A DNA stretch of 64,000 nt from Chloranthus sessilifolius (GCA_021018995.1 CM037584.1:51960811-52024810); one strand, 5' to 3'. Shown: positions 34,493-45,704, counted from the first letter of the stretch. Notes: generated by a model from the sequence alone, not told the origin. A program made the numbers and translations.

Positions 34493-35478
34493 TTTTTAAA
34501 TAACAAATATACCCTTGTCGTCGCCCTGTCACTTAAAAGTTAAAAGTCAAAGTTTACGAGGGATATTTTATTAGGGTTCCCCGTCCTCCAACCTCCTACG
34601 AATAGGGTTCGTTGTTTCAAGCTTGAAATCTAAGCGAGATTCATTCAAAATTGATTGGGATTTGCTCAAGAAAGCATATTCCAGACCAATTGTATTCTAT
34701 TATCAGCCATGCTTTCTGAAGCTACATCATAATCTCCTCTTCACCATAGAAACTTGCTATGAATTGGGCTTAATCCCCATCAATTGGGCACACTTTGGAC
34801 TTTCTTTCACTTCAAATCTGTCGCTTTAACTTGTATTCTTCATTTTCTTCTTGGGTTCTAACAATATTGCAGGCTAATTTTGTGTTCAATATGCCTTTTA
34901 CTGGTATGATTTTTTTAGGCAATTCCTAATTATTTTAGGGATTTAAGGTCATAAAGCCCCTATATATTATATAGATTTTCTGGGATCCTACATGTTAAAG
35001 AAGACTTCTCTCCATCGGATTTATCTTCTAGCTTCACAAACTTTTTCATGGGATTCATTAAAAAAAAAGAAGGTTTTGTCGAGATATTGGACCACAGTTT
35101 TGATCTTCAAATTGTCCATGAAATATGGATGAAGAGTTTATATTGGAGATCATATTTGATTAAAATTACCATCCCTCCAAATCTTTGAGTTCACGTGAAA
35201 CACATTGACTGCATTGAATCAGGCAAGTGGATGTTGAGATCGGCCAACACAAAAATTAATTAAGTTAATTTTTTTAAAAATTTTTATGTACAACCATAAT
35301 AATAAGCATGTGTAAGGACAAATTTTTGTTAAGGTGGTGCAATCACTTAAAAAGCGTGTGCAACTAATGGCTCCCTTATTATTATTATTGTTATTTTTTA
35401 AATATTCAATAGATTCTTTACACATAATAAAAGGGGTGTGGAAGCTTATCCGAAGCAGGCTGGAACCCGAAAGGAGAC
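34493..35478. promoter_or_regulatory. Upstream region of PSRP5 with MITE remnants
   Basis: About 1 kb between the complete MITE and the PSRP5 start codon. It holds a fragment of the 48034-48430 MITE family (35176-35222) and the right end of the 34121-34483 family (35337-35375). A possible TATA-like 'ataataaaagg' lies near 35425. Whether an untranslated first exon lies here cannot be told from sequence alone. Confidence 0.4.
35337..35375. mobile_element. Mutator-like MITE right-end remnant, 104 bp before the PSRP5 ATG
   Basis: The sequence gtgcaatcacttaaaaagcg...actaatggctccc is nearly identical to the right terminus of the complete MITE (34445-34483). The rest of the element is not recognisable to its left. 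Confidence 0.8.
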
Positions 35479-37702
35479 ATGGCTCTCCTCTTCTCTTCAC
35501 TCTCTCACTCGTCTCCTTCACCTCTGACAATGGCGGCTGCAACACCTAACCTGAGTAAGCGTTTCTCTCTCTAAATTTATACTTCTATATCTTTACTTTC
35601 TTTTTAGTATATTCTCTCTCTTGTGCTCCTTGTTTTGTTGATTCAATAGGATATTTTTTGGACGTTTGATTGGAAAATTCTCTATTTTCTATGTTTCTTC
35701 TTCACCTTTCCATTGATTTCTCAAATGGGTTTTCTTCAAATTTTATTGGAAGTTCATGATAATGAAATGGGCAAAGACCCATCAGATTCCAACAAACAAA
35801 AGAGGGTAAAAAATGGGGTTTAATGGAACCCAATTGAACTCTCTCTATCGATAGCCTTTTCTTGGTGATCAATGTGATTAAAAGAAAGCAAATCTTTGGG
35901 GTCCCAATTCTATCGCCAAGAACCATTTGATTGTGACAAAAAGGAGATTCCAATTATATTATCTTGCTAACATGCTTTTATGCCCTCCACCTTTGCTCTC
36001 AATTGCGAATTGCTTGAGTTCTTTATACAATTGGGTCTAGAGAGCACCTTAACATTGGCACATTCAACATTTATGAGCACTCATCTGATCTCATCTTGCC
36101 CTGGATTACTGATTGAAAGATGCAATCGACCTTAATATATCCAAAAGATTTCCGGAATATGAAAGTACACTGCTCGGGCTGATTAACAATGTAGATGACC
36201 CAAGAGTGGCACTCGGGTCAATCTCCTTTTGTCCAAACGGTCCAGCTTCCAGAGCCACACTCTTATTTATGGGTACACAATCAGTCAGTTGATTTTTGAC
36301 CTCTCACTGATTTGACACACTCGAAATTATCAGTGCAGTAACCAAGATTGTCAGTTTGAGATTGGCCCCTGCTGGCAGTCTGATCAAGTAGCTTATACTA
36401 AATTAAACGAAGAGAGGCTAATAGGGAGATGGATGCTTAGGCTAGAGTGGTCAGAGGAATATCTAGGATTTCTTTATATATCAGTGAGAGTCCACCCTTC
36501 TACTATCTCGATGTCTTTGTTCTCTTTTGCGGTGTCCTTAATAAAATTGTTATTCATCAAAATGTCAGTGCTCTAGAATTGAGACATAATGAAAATATTT
36601 GAAAATTTAAATTTTATATGATGAAGATGATTGCAAATTGAAATTTTTTCTACTGTTGGCATTCGATAAAATGTCACCACCCTCAGCACTTAAGAACAAG
36701 TTTATGGTGAGCCCCTTCCATTAGTAAGAAATTTAAGGAAGGACCTCAGCCAGAACAAACCACTAATGTGCCATTTCTTATCCACTCTTTATCCACCCCA
36801 TCTCCAGTAGAGAAAGCCTCATCTAACTAGTAATAAAGTCTGCATAATGCCCTAATTCCTTACCCCTGAGACTTCTTCCAAGAGTGAACGGTGAACCCCA
36901 AAATATATTTTTCCCGACCACTTCAAGTATCCTTAGTGCAGTTTCACTTTCCTGTGTAGAACCTGTTTTCTGCACAAATTAATTTTGAAAATTTTGAGAC
37001 CCCACAATCTATTATTTATGTAATTTCTTTCTTGATTCTCCCCTTCATGCTTTGTGATTTTTCAAAAGGGTAAAGGTAGCCTGGTACCAAGGACTAGGTA
37101 ACCTACTCGGTCCCACACAAATATGTAGCCACGTTGCACCTAATCTCATGATCGGTGCCATGGATAGGAGCGGCTCGATGATCATAACTATTTTGTGCAA
37201 TATGTGATTTTACCGTTCATTTTATGTGCAATTGACTCTTTTAACTGCATGATTTTATATTTTAATATTTTTTTCCACTAAATAATTGTGATCATCGAGC
37301 TGCTCCTATCCATGACACCTGATCATGTGATTGGGGGACACATGGCTGCAAATTAGAGTGGGACCAGGTCAGTTACTTGGTCCATGGTACCAGGCTACCT
37401 TTACCCTTTTCAAAGTAATTTCCCTAAGGACAAGAAACCAGTATTGTGAGTTAAGAGTTAATATTGAATGGTAAATTTTATGTCCAAGGTAAAAGGACTA
37501 GGCCAAAAACCCTCTGGCTTGGGTACTTCTCTTCGTTGTAGCTCTTATTTGAACTTTATAGTTACTTAGTTAATGAAAATTAAATTAACTGATACAAATA
37601 TGTCTAGGTAAAAGGTAAAACTTCATACATACCTATGCAGGTAAACTCTAGGTAGTTATTTTTGTATATTCAAAATTTTATGCATATATAAAAACTTCAA
37701 CT

Positions 37703-37761
<59 letters not shown>

Positions 37762-37949
37762 GTCCAAGGTAAAAGGACTAAGCCAAAAACCCTTTGGCTT
37801 GGGTACTTCTGATCTTTGTAGCTCGCATTTGAACTTTATAGCTATTTAGTCAATGAAAATTAAATTAACTGATACAAAAAAGTCTAGGTAAAAGGTAAAA
37901 CTTCATACATACCTATGCAGGTAAACTCTATGTAGTTATTTATGTATAT

Positions 37950-38026
<77 letters not shown>

Positions 38027-39016
38027 TAGGTTAGGTAAGCTGGGATTGAACCCACAACCTCAAGGTTGTGCACCTTCGAGTTGAGCGACCTGTCCCAACC
38101 CTTCTAGTCGATATAGTTTATAAGACCTTGAACTACTATATGAAGATAAAAAATCTAAGCCAGCGGTCTTTTATTGTCTTCTATGAAGAGACAAAGAAGA
38201 AGAAATATGATACTTGATAAGAGATGAGAAAATCTAAGACATATGTTTCTTTCTCAAATGGACATAAATATCCTTTTCTATTAACCCTTGAGGACTACTT
38301 GAAGAGGTTTTCAACATCCTCTACGAATTTTCTCTTGTGATCGTTATGACATGGGAAATCCCATATGGGCTGTTGGCAAATTCAATAAAATGATGTTGTA
38401 ATTAATGTTTACTTGATATTATCCAAGTAATTTTTTATTTCTTTTGTAAGTATTGTTTATGTCAATTTTTTTTCCTTGGCAAAATAATTTACTAAGAAAA
38501 AAAAATTATCAAAAGTTTTCACGGCTGCATACCCTTATTTCATTCCCACTTACTGTTTCCAGAACGTAAAGGAAAAATATTATATACAACTTCGTTCCTA
38601 TCTATATGTCTTCTCAGAATAATGTTATCGCCTGCTCCAACTGTATGACTTCCTTTTGATTCACAATCACAAAAAATTTTAAAAAATATTAATTGCAAAG
38701 ATTTCCATAGATTGAAAATGTTTTTAAGATACTAATTGCTTTTGCTAAAAACTAAAAAGTATCAAATTAATAAAGCTTGCCAAACACTCAATAAATTGAA
38801 TAAATATTTGTGAGGAAACTTTTTTTTTTTTTTGCGAAAACAGTGGGTGTCCAAATGAAGCCTACACACGGTTCTCTTTCTATAAACCCTTTTCATTTCA
38901 TTTGTTGTTTTTATATTAGCTACTTTTTTCATTTGGCGCTTCATTCTAACATATGAACTCCATTTCTCCATCCTATCCCCTAGGTTCATTCCTCTAATCC
39001 TCTCCTTCTTCTCTCT

Positions 39017-39055
<39 letters not shown>

Positions 39056-39445
39056 TCACATGAAACCACTTTCTAAATTTCATTTCGGATTCCAGTCTCC
39101 AGGTTACAAAGGAAAAACTTCAGTTTTCAGCTGAGGTCTTCTACTACTGTCTGGATCCCACCGCCGGCTGTTCAAGAAAGACGGGTTGTTGCTGTAAGTG
39201 CTTCTTCGAATGCCAATGGAATAGATTCTGGTGATACTAGCACACCATCTGAGGGTCCAGAAGAGGCCACGTCTATTGAAAATCTTCCTTTGGAATCAAA
39301 ACTGCAATTGAAGCTTGATCAGAAATTGAGGATGAAACTGGCAAAGAAGATTAGGTTGCGAAGGAAAAGGCTCGTCCGCAAGAGACGGATGAGGAAGAAG
39401 GGACGATGGCCACCTTCAAAGATGAAAAAGAACAAGAACGTATAA
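35479..39445 (+). CDS. PSRP5: Plastid-specific 50S ribosomal protein 5 (cL37), chloroplast precursor
   Basis: Exon 1 is 35479-35554 and exon 2 is 39096-39445, joined across a 3541-bp GT-AG intron (35555-39095) in phase 1; the product is 141 residues, close to the roughly 150 of known homologues. The N-terminal about 60 residues (MALLFSSLSHSSPSP..., Ser/Thr-rich, few acids) look like a chloroplast transit peptide; an acidic linker follows (SGDTSTPSEGPEE), then ENLPLESKLQ and a highly basic tail: MKLAKKIRLRRKRLVRKRR, then RKKGRWPPSKMKKNKNV. That tail is the PSRP5 signature. The protein is a plastid-specific component of the 50S subunit in the stroma. The acceptor at 39094-39095 was chosen over the CAG at 39100-39102 because only it keeps frame with exon 1. 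A second ATG occurs at codon 18. The intron carries a MITE, a tandem repeat and a SINE-like copy. No damage was seen. Confidence 0.9.
37068..37406. mobile_element. Mutator-like MITE in the PSRP5 intron
   Basis: The inverted ends GGGTAAAGGTAGCCTGGTAC and GTACCAGGCTACCTTTACCC are exact inverses. Further inside, gatcataactatt and aataattgtgatcat pair too. Flanks ttttcaaaa (37059-37067) and ttttcaaag (37407-37415) are an 8/9 identical 9-bp target duplication. Non-coding, 339 bp. Confidence 0.9.
37486..37990. repeat. Two tandem copies of a roughly 275-bp unit, each ending in simple repeats
   Basis: Unit 1 begins near 37479 (tatgtccaaggtaaaagg) and runs into an AT microsatellite (about 37707-37757); unit 2 begins at 37759 with the same phrase and ends in a poly-A run (about 37953-37990). 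The units are about 90% identical. They lie inside the PSRP5 intron. Confidence 0.85.
37953..38024. repeat. poly(A) followed by (TA)n
   Basis: About 38 A residues and then about 32 bp of TA repeats, just upstream of a tRNA-like SINE copy. It is likely length-variable. Confidence 0.95.
38029..38100 (-). mobile_element. tRNA-derived SINE-like copy
   Basis: On the minus strand the segment shows a polymerase III A-box-like stretch (GGTCGCTCAACTCGAAGG) and a B box (GGTTCAATCCC) about 30 bp apart, ending in AGCTTACCTAACC. The same short body recurs at 43653-43752 and 51343-51425. Confidence 0.6.
39021..39053. repeat. (TG)n microsatellite
   Basis: About 30 bp of TG repeats about 45 bp before the PSRP5 exon 2 acceptor. 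Confidence 0.95.
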
Positions 39446-40815
39446 TGCACAGCTTAATTTCAAGACGTAGCCCACAGGTTTAATGCATCTACTTTTAAAA
39501 TTTTCTTATGCATTTCAATTTGTGTCTATTAGTTGAATTCATCTCTACTTTAAAATGTTTTGCTTTTCATTTCAGTTTCAGTGCGTTTGTTGTGGGTTTG
39601 TTAATGCAGCAGTATTTTGGCAAAGCGGCTTGAAATTGAATCATGGATGATCGAGAATGTAGATGTTGATTTAATTAACCATGGATGTGTATGTGTTCTC
39701 TGTTTTTCTTTTGATTTCCATTGATTCCTTGATCTTTTTTCTTATGGTTATTCTAGTGAAAAACCAAAAATCGAAACTATCAGGAGCCAATTATTGGTTT
39801 AGACTTGGTTTTTGTTGATTATGCTTAGTTTTTATTTTTGTTTGGCAAAGCACCTGATCGTTCCTCCTTTGATCTGTTGTACTTCTATTTTTACTTAATG
39901 AAATTATGGCTTTGCACTGATTAAAAAATAAAAATAAATCAGAACCCAAATATATATGAACTTTAAACGTAAGTCGATATGTGATAATAAGATTAATGCT
40001 CCAAGGTTTACCATTCTTTGCATCTTAACTTCAGAAAAGCAAGCCTACGGGAGAACATGAGACATCAGAGATGTTTAGTTTGCATTCTCAACATTTTCAG
40101 ATAGTAAAGAGATTGATATCTTCAATGAATTCAAGCAGAGACTCCCAAACATTATGGATTATTTGCTAAAGTTTTCTGGATCAAATAAAACAATAATGGT
40201 CATAGTCGAGCTATTTTCTTTCTTTGTCAAATTGGGGTTATCTTCCTGGACAACTCTTATTATATTTATGCAAAGTACTCCTTTGGTAAGATCATCATAT
40301 CCACCTTTGCGCTAGGGATTGACTACAACAACCAAGAAATAGCAGCCTGCTGCACAATAAAGTCCCTCAATCGGTCAATCCTAAATGATCATATGAGATT
40401 CCGTCCGGTGCACTTAGTTTACGTCCAATCAGGTCAGGTGATGACCCCCTGACTTCACTAGCTGTTCCTGTAGCCTAACTGGAATTTGCACTCTGATCCC
40501 ACCTTGAGATTGCAGATTCTATTCCTGCTTATGCTTATCTTTGAAAAAAAAGAAAAAGCCATATCCTACAGTTATAACGTTAAATTTGATGACATTTGTG
40601 TTTTTGCTTGTTAGAATTGAGCCTGAGCAGGTCTTGATCATCGCACTTTGGGTGATGGCTTCTTGTAATTCCATTTTTCTTACATCAACGTTCTTGTGGG
40701 CATATGCTGTATTTTGTGTTGGGCTGTGGCTTCTCTTTGGTTTTTTGACAATAAGTGAAGCAGATATCCATGAATGCTGGAATGCACTAGTGTCCATCAA
40801 AGCCCATATAATGCA
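39446..40815. other. PSRP5 3' flank and intergenic sequence
   Basis: It begins with the likely 3' untranslated region of PSRP5 (T-rich, AATAAA-like motifs around 39900-39940). No further gene was recognised. Overlapping frames on both strands at 40519-40996 run into a poly-T tract and a GC-rich repeat and look accidental. Confidence 0.5.
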
Positions 40816-40817
40816 CT

Positions 40818-42590
40818 TTTTTTTTTTTTTTGATAACCTGGGTATCCAGGCCTCTTGGAGCACCCGCCTAAACCCAGGGGCACATGCGCACCCCAAATTC
40901 AGCACATGTCGGGTCAGCATAGTGTCACGGGGGCGTGGTCGCCAACACACCCGCGTGGTGTTGCAGCAGCCAACCTATCTCACCATCAGACTCTGATACC
41001 ACCCGCCGAGAGGACGGGAACTCCTCATCCATGGCTACCTTCTTTCAAGGCCTACCATTCCGATGCATCGTGCCCCTTACGATATGCCAAATTGCACAAC
41101 TGTGCCATGCTTGGCTCGCTCAAGCTTCACTCTTGTGTGCCCTGCACAAGTACCTCGCTTCGCAATAGAATAGCATGCCGCGCCTCATGCCTTCTCATAC
41201 AAACATGTCCTACTGACATACCGAACCAAGCCAATCTCGTGTGTGTTCCGAATTACTAACACACGTCCATACCTGGCCCTTAGGCTGCCATGCTCCACTG
41301 AGTCCCATGCAACCCTCAAGTGCCCTCATGAAGTTGCCCAGCCGTATGCACTGCGACGCGTAGTCCGGGGCCATACTTTAACCTCACCCTGGGTGCCACA
41401 CGATATCGCTGCGTCGTCCTAGGCCCACCCTTTCAGGCCTAGAAGACACTTGCGCCCCCTTTGGCGACGCAAGGCCCCGTGTGGGTGGGAGACAACTCAT
41501 CCAACACCTCTCCCACATAGATGGTCCAAACACCATCTATAGGTAAACAATCTAAGTACCTCAAACACGTTGGTTTGACATACCCCCATGGCACACACCT
41601 CCTGCCTATGGCACACAGTGTCATGTCCTCAACCATCACGCCCATGACTCCCCGCATTGTCTTCCTATGCGACTGTGTCGCGACCGCAACGCGACCACGT
41701 CGAGAGGCACACATGGTCCCATGTCGCGTTCGCACTTGGCACCACACGACGTGCCGTTCCGGCACCAAAATGTCGCGTGCCCTCATGGCACTACATCGCG
41801 TGCCTCATGCACCAAAGCTGCTAGAGGTATTGACTCCATCACATCCTCCACCACTCCATAATTTCAACGTCCTGGTTGACGCATTATTCCAGTGAACTGA
41901 CCCCGCCAACTCCTCCCAGCCTGCCCGCGTCAACACACCACTATGCTGACATATACAATCTAGTTCTTAGGTCCTCACCTTCCCACTAGCTCCCTAACAT
42001 CATCCTCTTCAGATCAACCTGGTTCTGCAGTCACAAGGCCCTCACCTCTTAACTAGCTCGGGGATGTCGTGTGCCCTCTTGGCACCACATCGCGTGTCCT
42101 GCTGGCATCAAACAACTCATCAACATCATCCCTTCTGGATCGAACTTGGCTCTGATACCATCTGTCTCGGGGGCGTGGTCGAACGGACCAATACACCCGC
42201 GCGGTGTGGGTGGAAGGCATTCATCCAACACCTCTCTCACATAGATGGTCCAAATACCATCTATGGGTAAGCAACCTAAGAACCTCAAACACGTTGGTTT
42301 GATATACCCCCATGGCACACACCTCCTGCCCGTGACACACAGTGTTATGTCTTCAGCCATCTTGCCCATGACTCTCCGCATCGTCTTCCCATGCGATTGT
42401 GTTGCGACCGCAGCGCGACCATGTCGAGAGGCACATATGGCCCCATGTTGTGTGCACACCTGGCACCACACGACGTGCCGTTTTGGCACCAAGATGTCGC
42501 GTGCCTTCATGGCACCACATCGCGTGCTTCATGCACCAAAACTGCTAGAGGTATTGACCCCGTCACAACAGGATATAAATCCCTAGGGTG
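40818..42590 (-). mobile_element. LTR-type retroelement fossil cluster (TRIM-like), minus orientation
   Basis: GC-rich island with two direct copies of a roughly 370-bp segment, 41478-41850 and 42208-42575, about 85-90% identical. On the minus strand each repeat region is followed by a tRNA-iMet-type primer binding motif, TGGTATCAGAGC at 42156-42142 and TGGTATCAGAGT at about 41004-40990. The spacer between the copies is only about 350 bp and has no protein similarity, which fits a small non-autonomous LTR element (TRIM-like). It is old and broken; exact ends and target duplication were not found. Confidence 0.6.
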
Positions 42591-42595
42591 GCCTC

Positions 42596-42670
42596 AAGGG
42601 GGGAGGGGATTCGAACTCAGGTCTCCTGCTTTTGGAAGCAGATACCTGGCCTTGTAGTGGTTGTGATTAC
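42596..42670 (-). repeat. tRNA-like (B-box) segment
   Basis: The minus strand reads ...ggagacctgagttcgaatcccc, a good polymerase III B box with an arm-like 'tgcttccaaaagcagg' hairpin before it. It lacks the complete cloverleaf needed for a tRNA gene and is probably a SINE head or decayed tRNA. Confidence 0.4.
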
Positions 42671-42679
42671 CTCATTTCG

Positions 42680-43650
42680 CTATCTTGTATCAAACTTTCA
42701 GGTACGATTGTACAATATAACATCTCAATGTTCTTTTTAATTTGTCATCTTACTGTAGCTAATTTGTCATTCCCCACAGTTAGCCAAAACTGATAGAGAA
42801 GATAACCACATATTTTCAATGTTAATTTCGATGAAATATCCTTTTTTAAATTAAAAATAAATAAAATCACTTTAAGGCCATAATTCCATTAAATCAACAA
42901 TGAACTTGCAACAGGATGAAAGAGGAGCAAGATGCTTTGCCCAAAAAGAACAACTACAGGAACTAGTACAGAAAAAGAAAAAAGAAAAAATAAAAACAAG
43001 AAAGAGACAGAATACAATGTGAAAAAAAGCAAAAGACACTGGTTGGACTAGTAGGACACGTGCACTAAGGGCGTCTCATCTGCTCCCACTCCGCAGATGA
43101 TGATGAACCAGCACATCACTGGCATAGATCCTTAACAAAACTAGTCCACAATAACCCGTGGGTCCAAAACCTCTTGTCAAAGATCCGTCAGTTTCTCTCC
43201 TGTCGAATTCGGTAAAATATCACACGGTTGAGAGTCACAGTTGATATGTTCAAGTGCGTCCTGAATAAGTGGGACTTGTCATAGCAATGGATTCTAGAAT
43301 GTTATCAAGCAAAGGCCTGAAGATGTTCTCAAGTTCACAAGTTCTTATATCCATTAAGCATGAATTATGACACTTCACTTGTTTCACTTAACTTAGATCC
43401 TATCTGTCAATCAATCATATACAAGAGTGGTTTTATCATATCCACAATTGAAGGGTGTGGCGCTTTGTTGGATCTAAGTGCAGGTTACCTTAAACTAGAC
43501 CTTTGTTCTATACCCATGTCATGTGTAGGCCACATTACTACTATACCTTTACAGTAGAGTTCCTCATTTCTGGATGGCAAAGCTGAATGTCATGCAACGG
43601 AACCTGCACTTTTGGTTCATGTCCCGAAATCATAGGTTAGTCTATAGAGG
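42680..43650. other. Intergenic, no supported gene
   Basis: AT-rich sequence with short frames only; nothing recognised. Confidence 0.5.
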
Positions 43651-43652
43651 CA

Positions 43653-43752
43653 TTTTTTTTTTTTTTTTTTTCTTGATAGGTAAGCTGGGTTAGAACCTGC
43701 AACCTTGAGGTTGCAAAGTATTGTCAACCTTCCATTGTGCTACAGGCCCAAG
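43653..43752 (-). mobile_element. tRNA-derived SINE-like copy with poly(A) tail
   Basis: Read on the minus strand: TGGGCCTGTAGCACAATGGA (A box TAGCACAATGGA), a spacer with a 'caacctcaaggttg' hairpin, the B-box-like GGTTCTAACCC, then AGCTTACCTATCAAG and about 19 A residues (43653-43671 on the plus strand are T). The total is only about 100 bp. This is the best preserved of three copies. Confidence 0.72.
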
Positions 43753-44172
43753 CGCGCCAATAGAATCTATCTTTGGCACTAAATGGAGTTCTATTTTCCC
43801 TGTCATCAATATTCGTTTTATTTTCATCGAGATAAACAGATCAAATACGGCCTCTTGATATAATAGTTATGATGGGAAAATTTGTATGTTCTTTGTGGTA
43901 ATTAAGTAAATGATGAGGACGAGTGAATACTGTTTATTGTTTTGGTAAGTGGTGCCACCTATTTGTTGGAGTGCAAGCTGATGCATCTTATCCGTCAGAT
44001 CCAATGGTCAGCCACCTCTTCGATGCAGAATTCGTAATGGTTGTGTCAAACAATTTACGTGTGGGTAGAATGAATTTATGGAGAAGCCTCCACAACCAGC
44101 TCATTGATAGTTTGGGGTCTCTAAAAGGGGGACATCCAAAATTATACTTACTATCATGCACCATTAAACTTA

Positions 44173-44339
44173 AAGTTAGTCTACAATGAGTGTCCCATCA
44201 TGGGTGGACACAGCAGTCCACACGTCTGTGTGTGATTGTGTGACTTGCACGGACTTCCATTGGATGGAAGTCCGAGCATGTCACACAGTGACACAGACGT
44301 GCTGCCCATGATGGGTGTCCACCCATTGTAGACTAACTC
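44173..44339. mobile_element. Hairpin MITE, 167 bp
   Basis: Inverted ends AAGTTAGTCTACAATGAGTG and GAGTTAGTCTACAATGGGTG (opposite strand) continue almost to the centre (gacttccattggatggaagtc), so the whole element can fold back. A perfect 9-bp duplication ttaaactta flanks it (44164-44172 and 44340-44348), pointing to a Mutator-like origin. Confidence 0.9.
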
Positions 44340-44354
44340 TTAAACTTATGAGTT

Positions 44355-45695
44355 AGTTTATAAAAGTCTGGGAGAGAATAATGGAACAACGGCTAAGCTA
44401 GGAATGAAGTGTATTGAGAGAACCTGGTTGAATTTATGCTTGAAAAATCAGCAACTGAAGTCATTCTCTTATTGACGCTACTTATGGAAAAGTTTAGGGT
44501 GAGAAGGAAAAGCTTCTGTACGGTTTTTATTTATCTGAAAAAGATTTATGATGGAATATTAATATAAATAATCTGCTGAATGATAAGGAATAAATTTCAC
44601 CCCAAACTTATATGCTTAGATTATCCAAGATATGTATGAAAGGTTGTAACTAGTGTAAGAATTGTGTAGAGAGACAAATGAGTTCCCTGTCGAAGTTGGT
44701 TTGTATCAAGAGTATGCCTTGAATTATTTGTTTGCCTAGATCTTAAGTGTGTTAACAATAATCATACCAGAAGAGATTCCATGGTGCATGTTAATTGCAG
44801 ATATGGTACTGAAAGTCCAAAAATCAGCAAGTGTTACGTTAAAATTATGAGAGCTTCTCGCTTGTCTTTTTACATGTTGAGGTTGTTGTAGGGAGTCCCT
44901 TTTTCCCTGTTGAGGTTGGGATAGGGGGTCTGAGTGGGCTTTGGTCTACTTTTTGTGTTTTTGTTTGCTTTGATTTTTCCTTTCTTTTTGTCTGTGAGCT
45001 TCTCGCTAGTCTTGATTTCGATTGTATTTTTGTTGCTTTAATGAAATTAGGAGCTTACAAATAAAAAAATTAATTATGAGAAAGATAGTCAAGAGGCTTG
45101 AAATTAGTATAACAAAAACGGCTTACATATGGATTGCAACTTTAGTGATCATGGTAGCATGAAGGAGTATTTAATTGAAATAAATTTTTTTTTATTGTCA
45201 CATTGTTATAGATTTTGATATTTATGCTCTACAATCCGATGGTAAATTTGAGGAGGATATCTATTGATGCAAGCTAGATGAAATGAAGATAAGCAAGCAG
45301 GTATTTTGCGATCCAAGAGTTCCGATTCAATTGAAAGAATGCTCGTATTAAGACAATGGTAAAATATGTCATACTATGTTGTTCCGAAGATTGGGTTACA
45401 AAAACAGAGACAAGAAGGTAGAGTGCATAGGGCGGAAGTGCGTTTGTTAGACAGGCAAGTAGAGTAATAAGAAATGATAAAATCAGGAAAAAAACATGAG
45501 AATATTTGAGAGTGACACAAGTAGGAGAAGATGAAGACTGAGAGTGACACGAGCAAGTAGAAGAAGATGACCCATGAGGACTTGGAGGAAAGCACTGATA
45601 AGTGAAAGATTGCGGGGGTTACAAAGAGCTTATTGCTAAACGAAAAAGATCCGAGAAATAGGAGTCACAAAGTTGACTTCAAATATATGGGATTA
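44355..45695 (+). mobile_element. LINE (non-LTR retrotransposon) reverse transcriptase relic
   Basis: Collinear peptide fragments in several plus-strand frames match plant LINE-type reverse transcriptase: VWERIMEQRL (about 44368), LLMEKFRVRRK (about 44480), a diverged KIYDG where the family has KAYDRV, EEIPWCMLIAD followed by MVLKV (about 44775-44820; the family has ADD, so a catalytic Asp position is replaced), and near 45440-45520 RVIRNDKIR as in the C-terminal 'RNDKIRNE' block. Stops and frameshifts are many. A 219-bp retroposed insertion (44853-45071) interrupts it, and a hAT-like element starts at 45705. Confidence 0.7.
44853..45071 (+). mobile_element. Retroposed fragment with A-rich tail inside the LINE relic
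   Basis: A T/G-rich 219-bp insert ending in an A-rich tail (aaataaaaaaatt) is flanked by perfect 10-bp duplications aattatgaga (44843-44852 and 45072-45081). It resembles the 3' untranslated end of a LINE (5'-truncated copy). Confidence 0.75.
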
Positions 45696-45704
45696 GTATA
45701 TCAT

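Noticed and set aside
40519-40996. Opposed 143- and 151-codon frames
   Set aside because: They overlap each other, include poly-T/poly-A derived residues and run into a GC-rich LTR-type repeat; no family recognised.
41439-42657. Multiple frames on both strands in the GC-rich island
   Set aside because: High GC with few stops; the sequence is a repeated non-coding LTR-type fossil.
42596-42670. Functional tRNA gene
   Set aside because: The B box is good but no complete acceptor, D and anticodon arms can be folded in the expected spacing; kept only as a tRNA-like segment.
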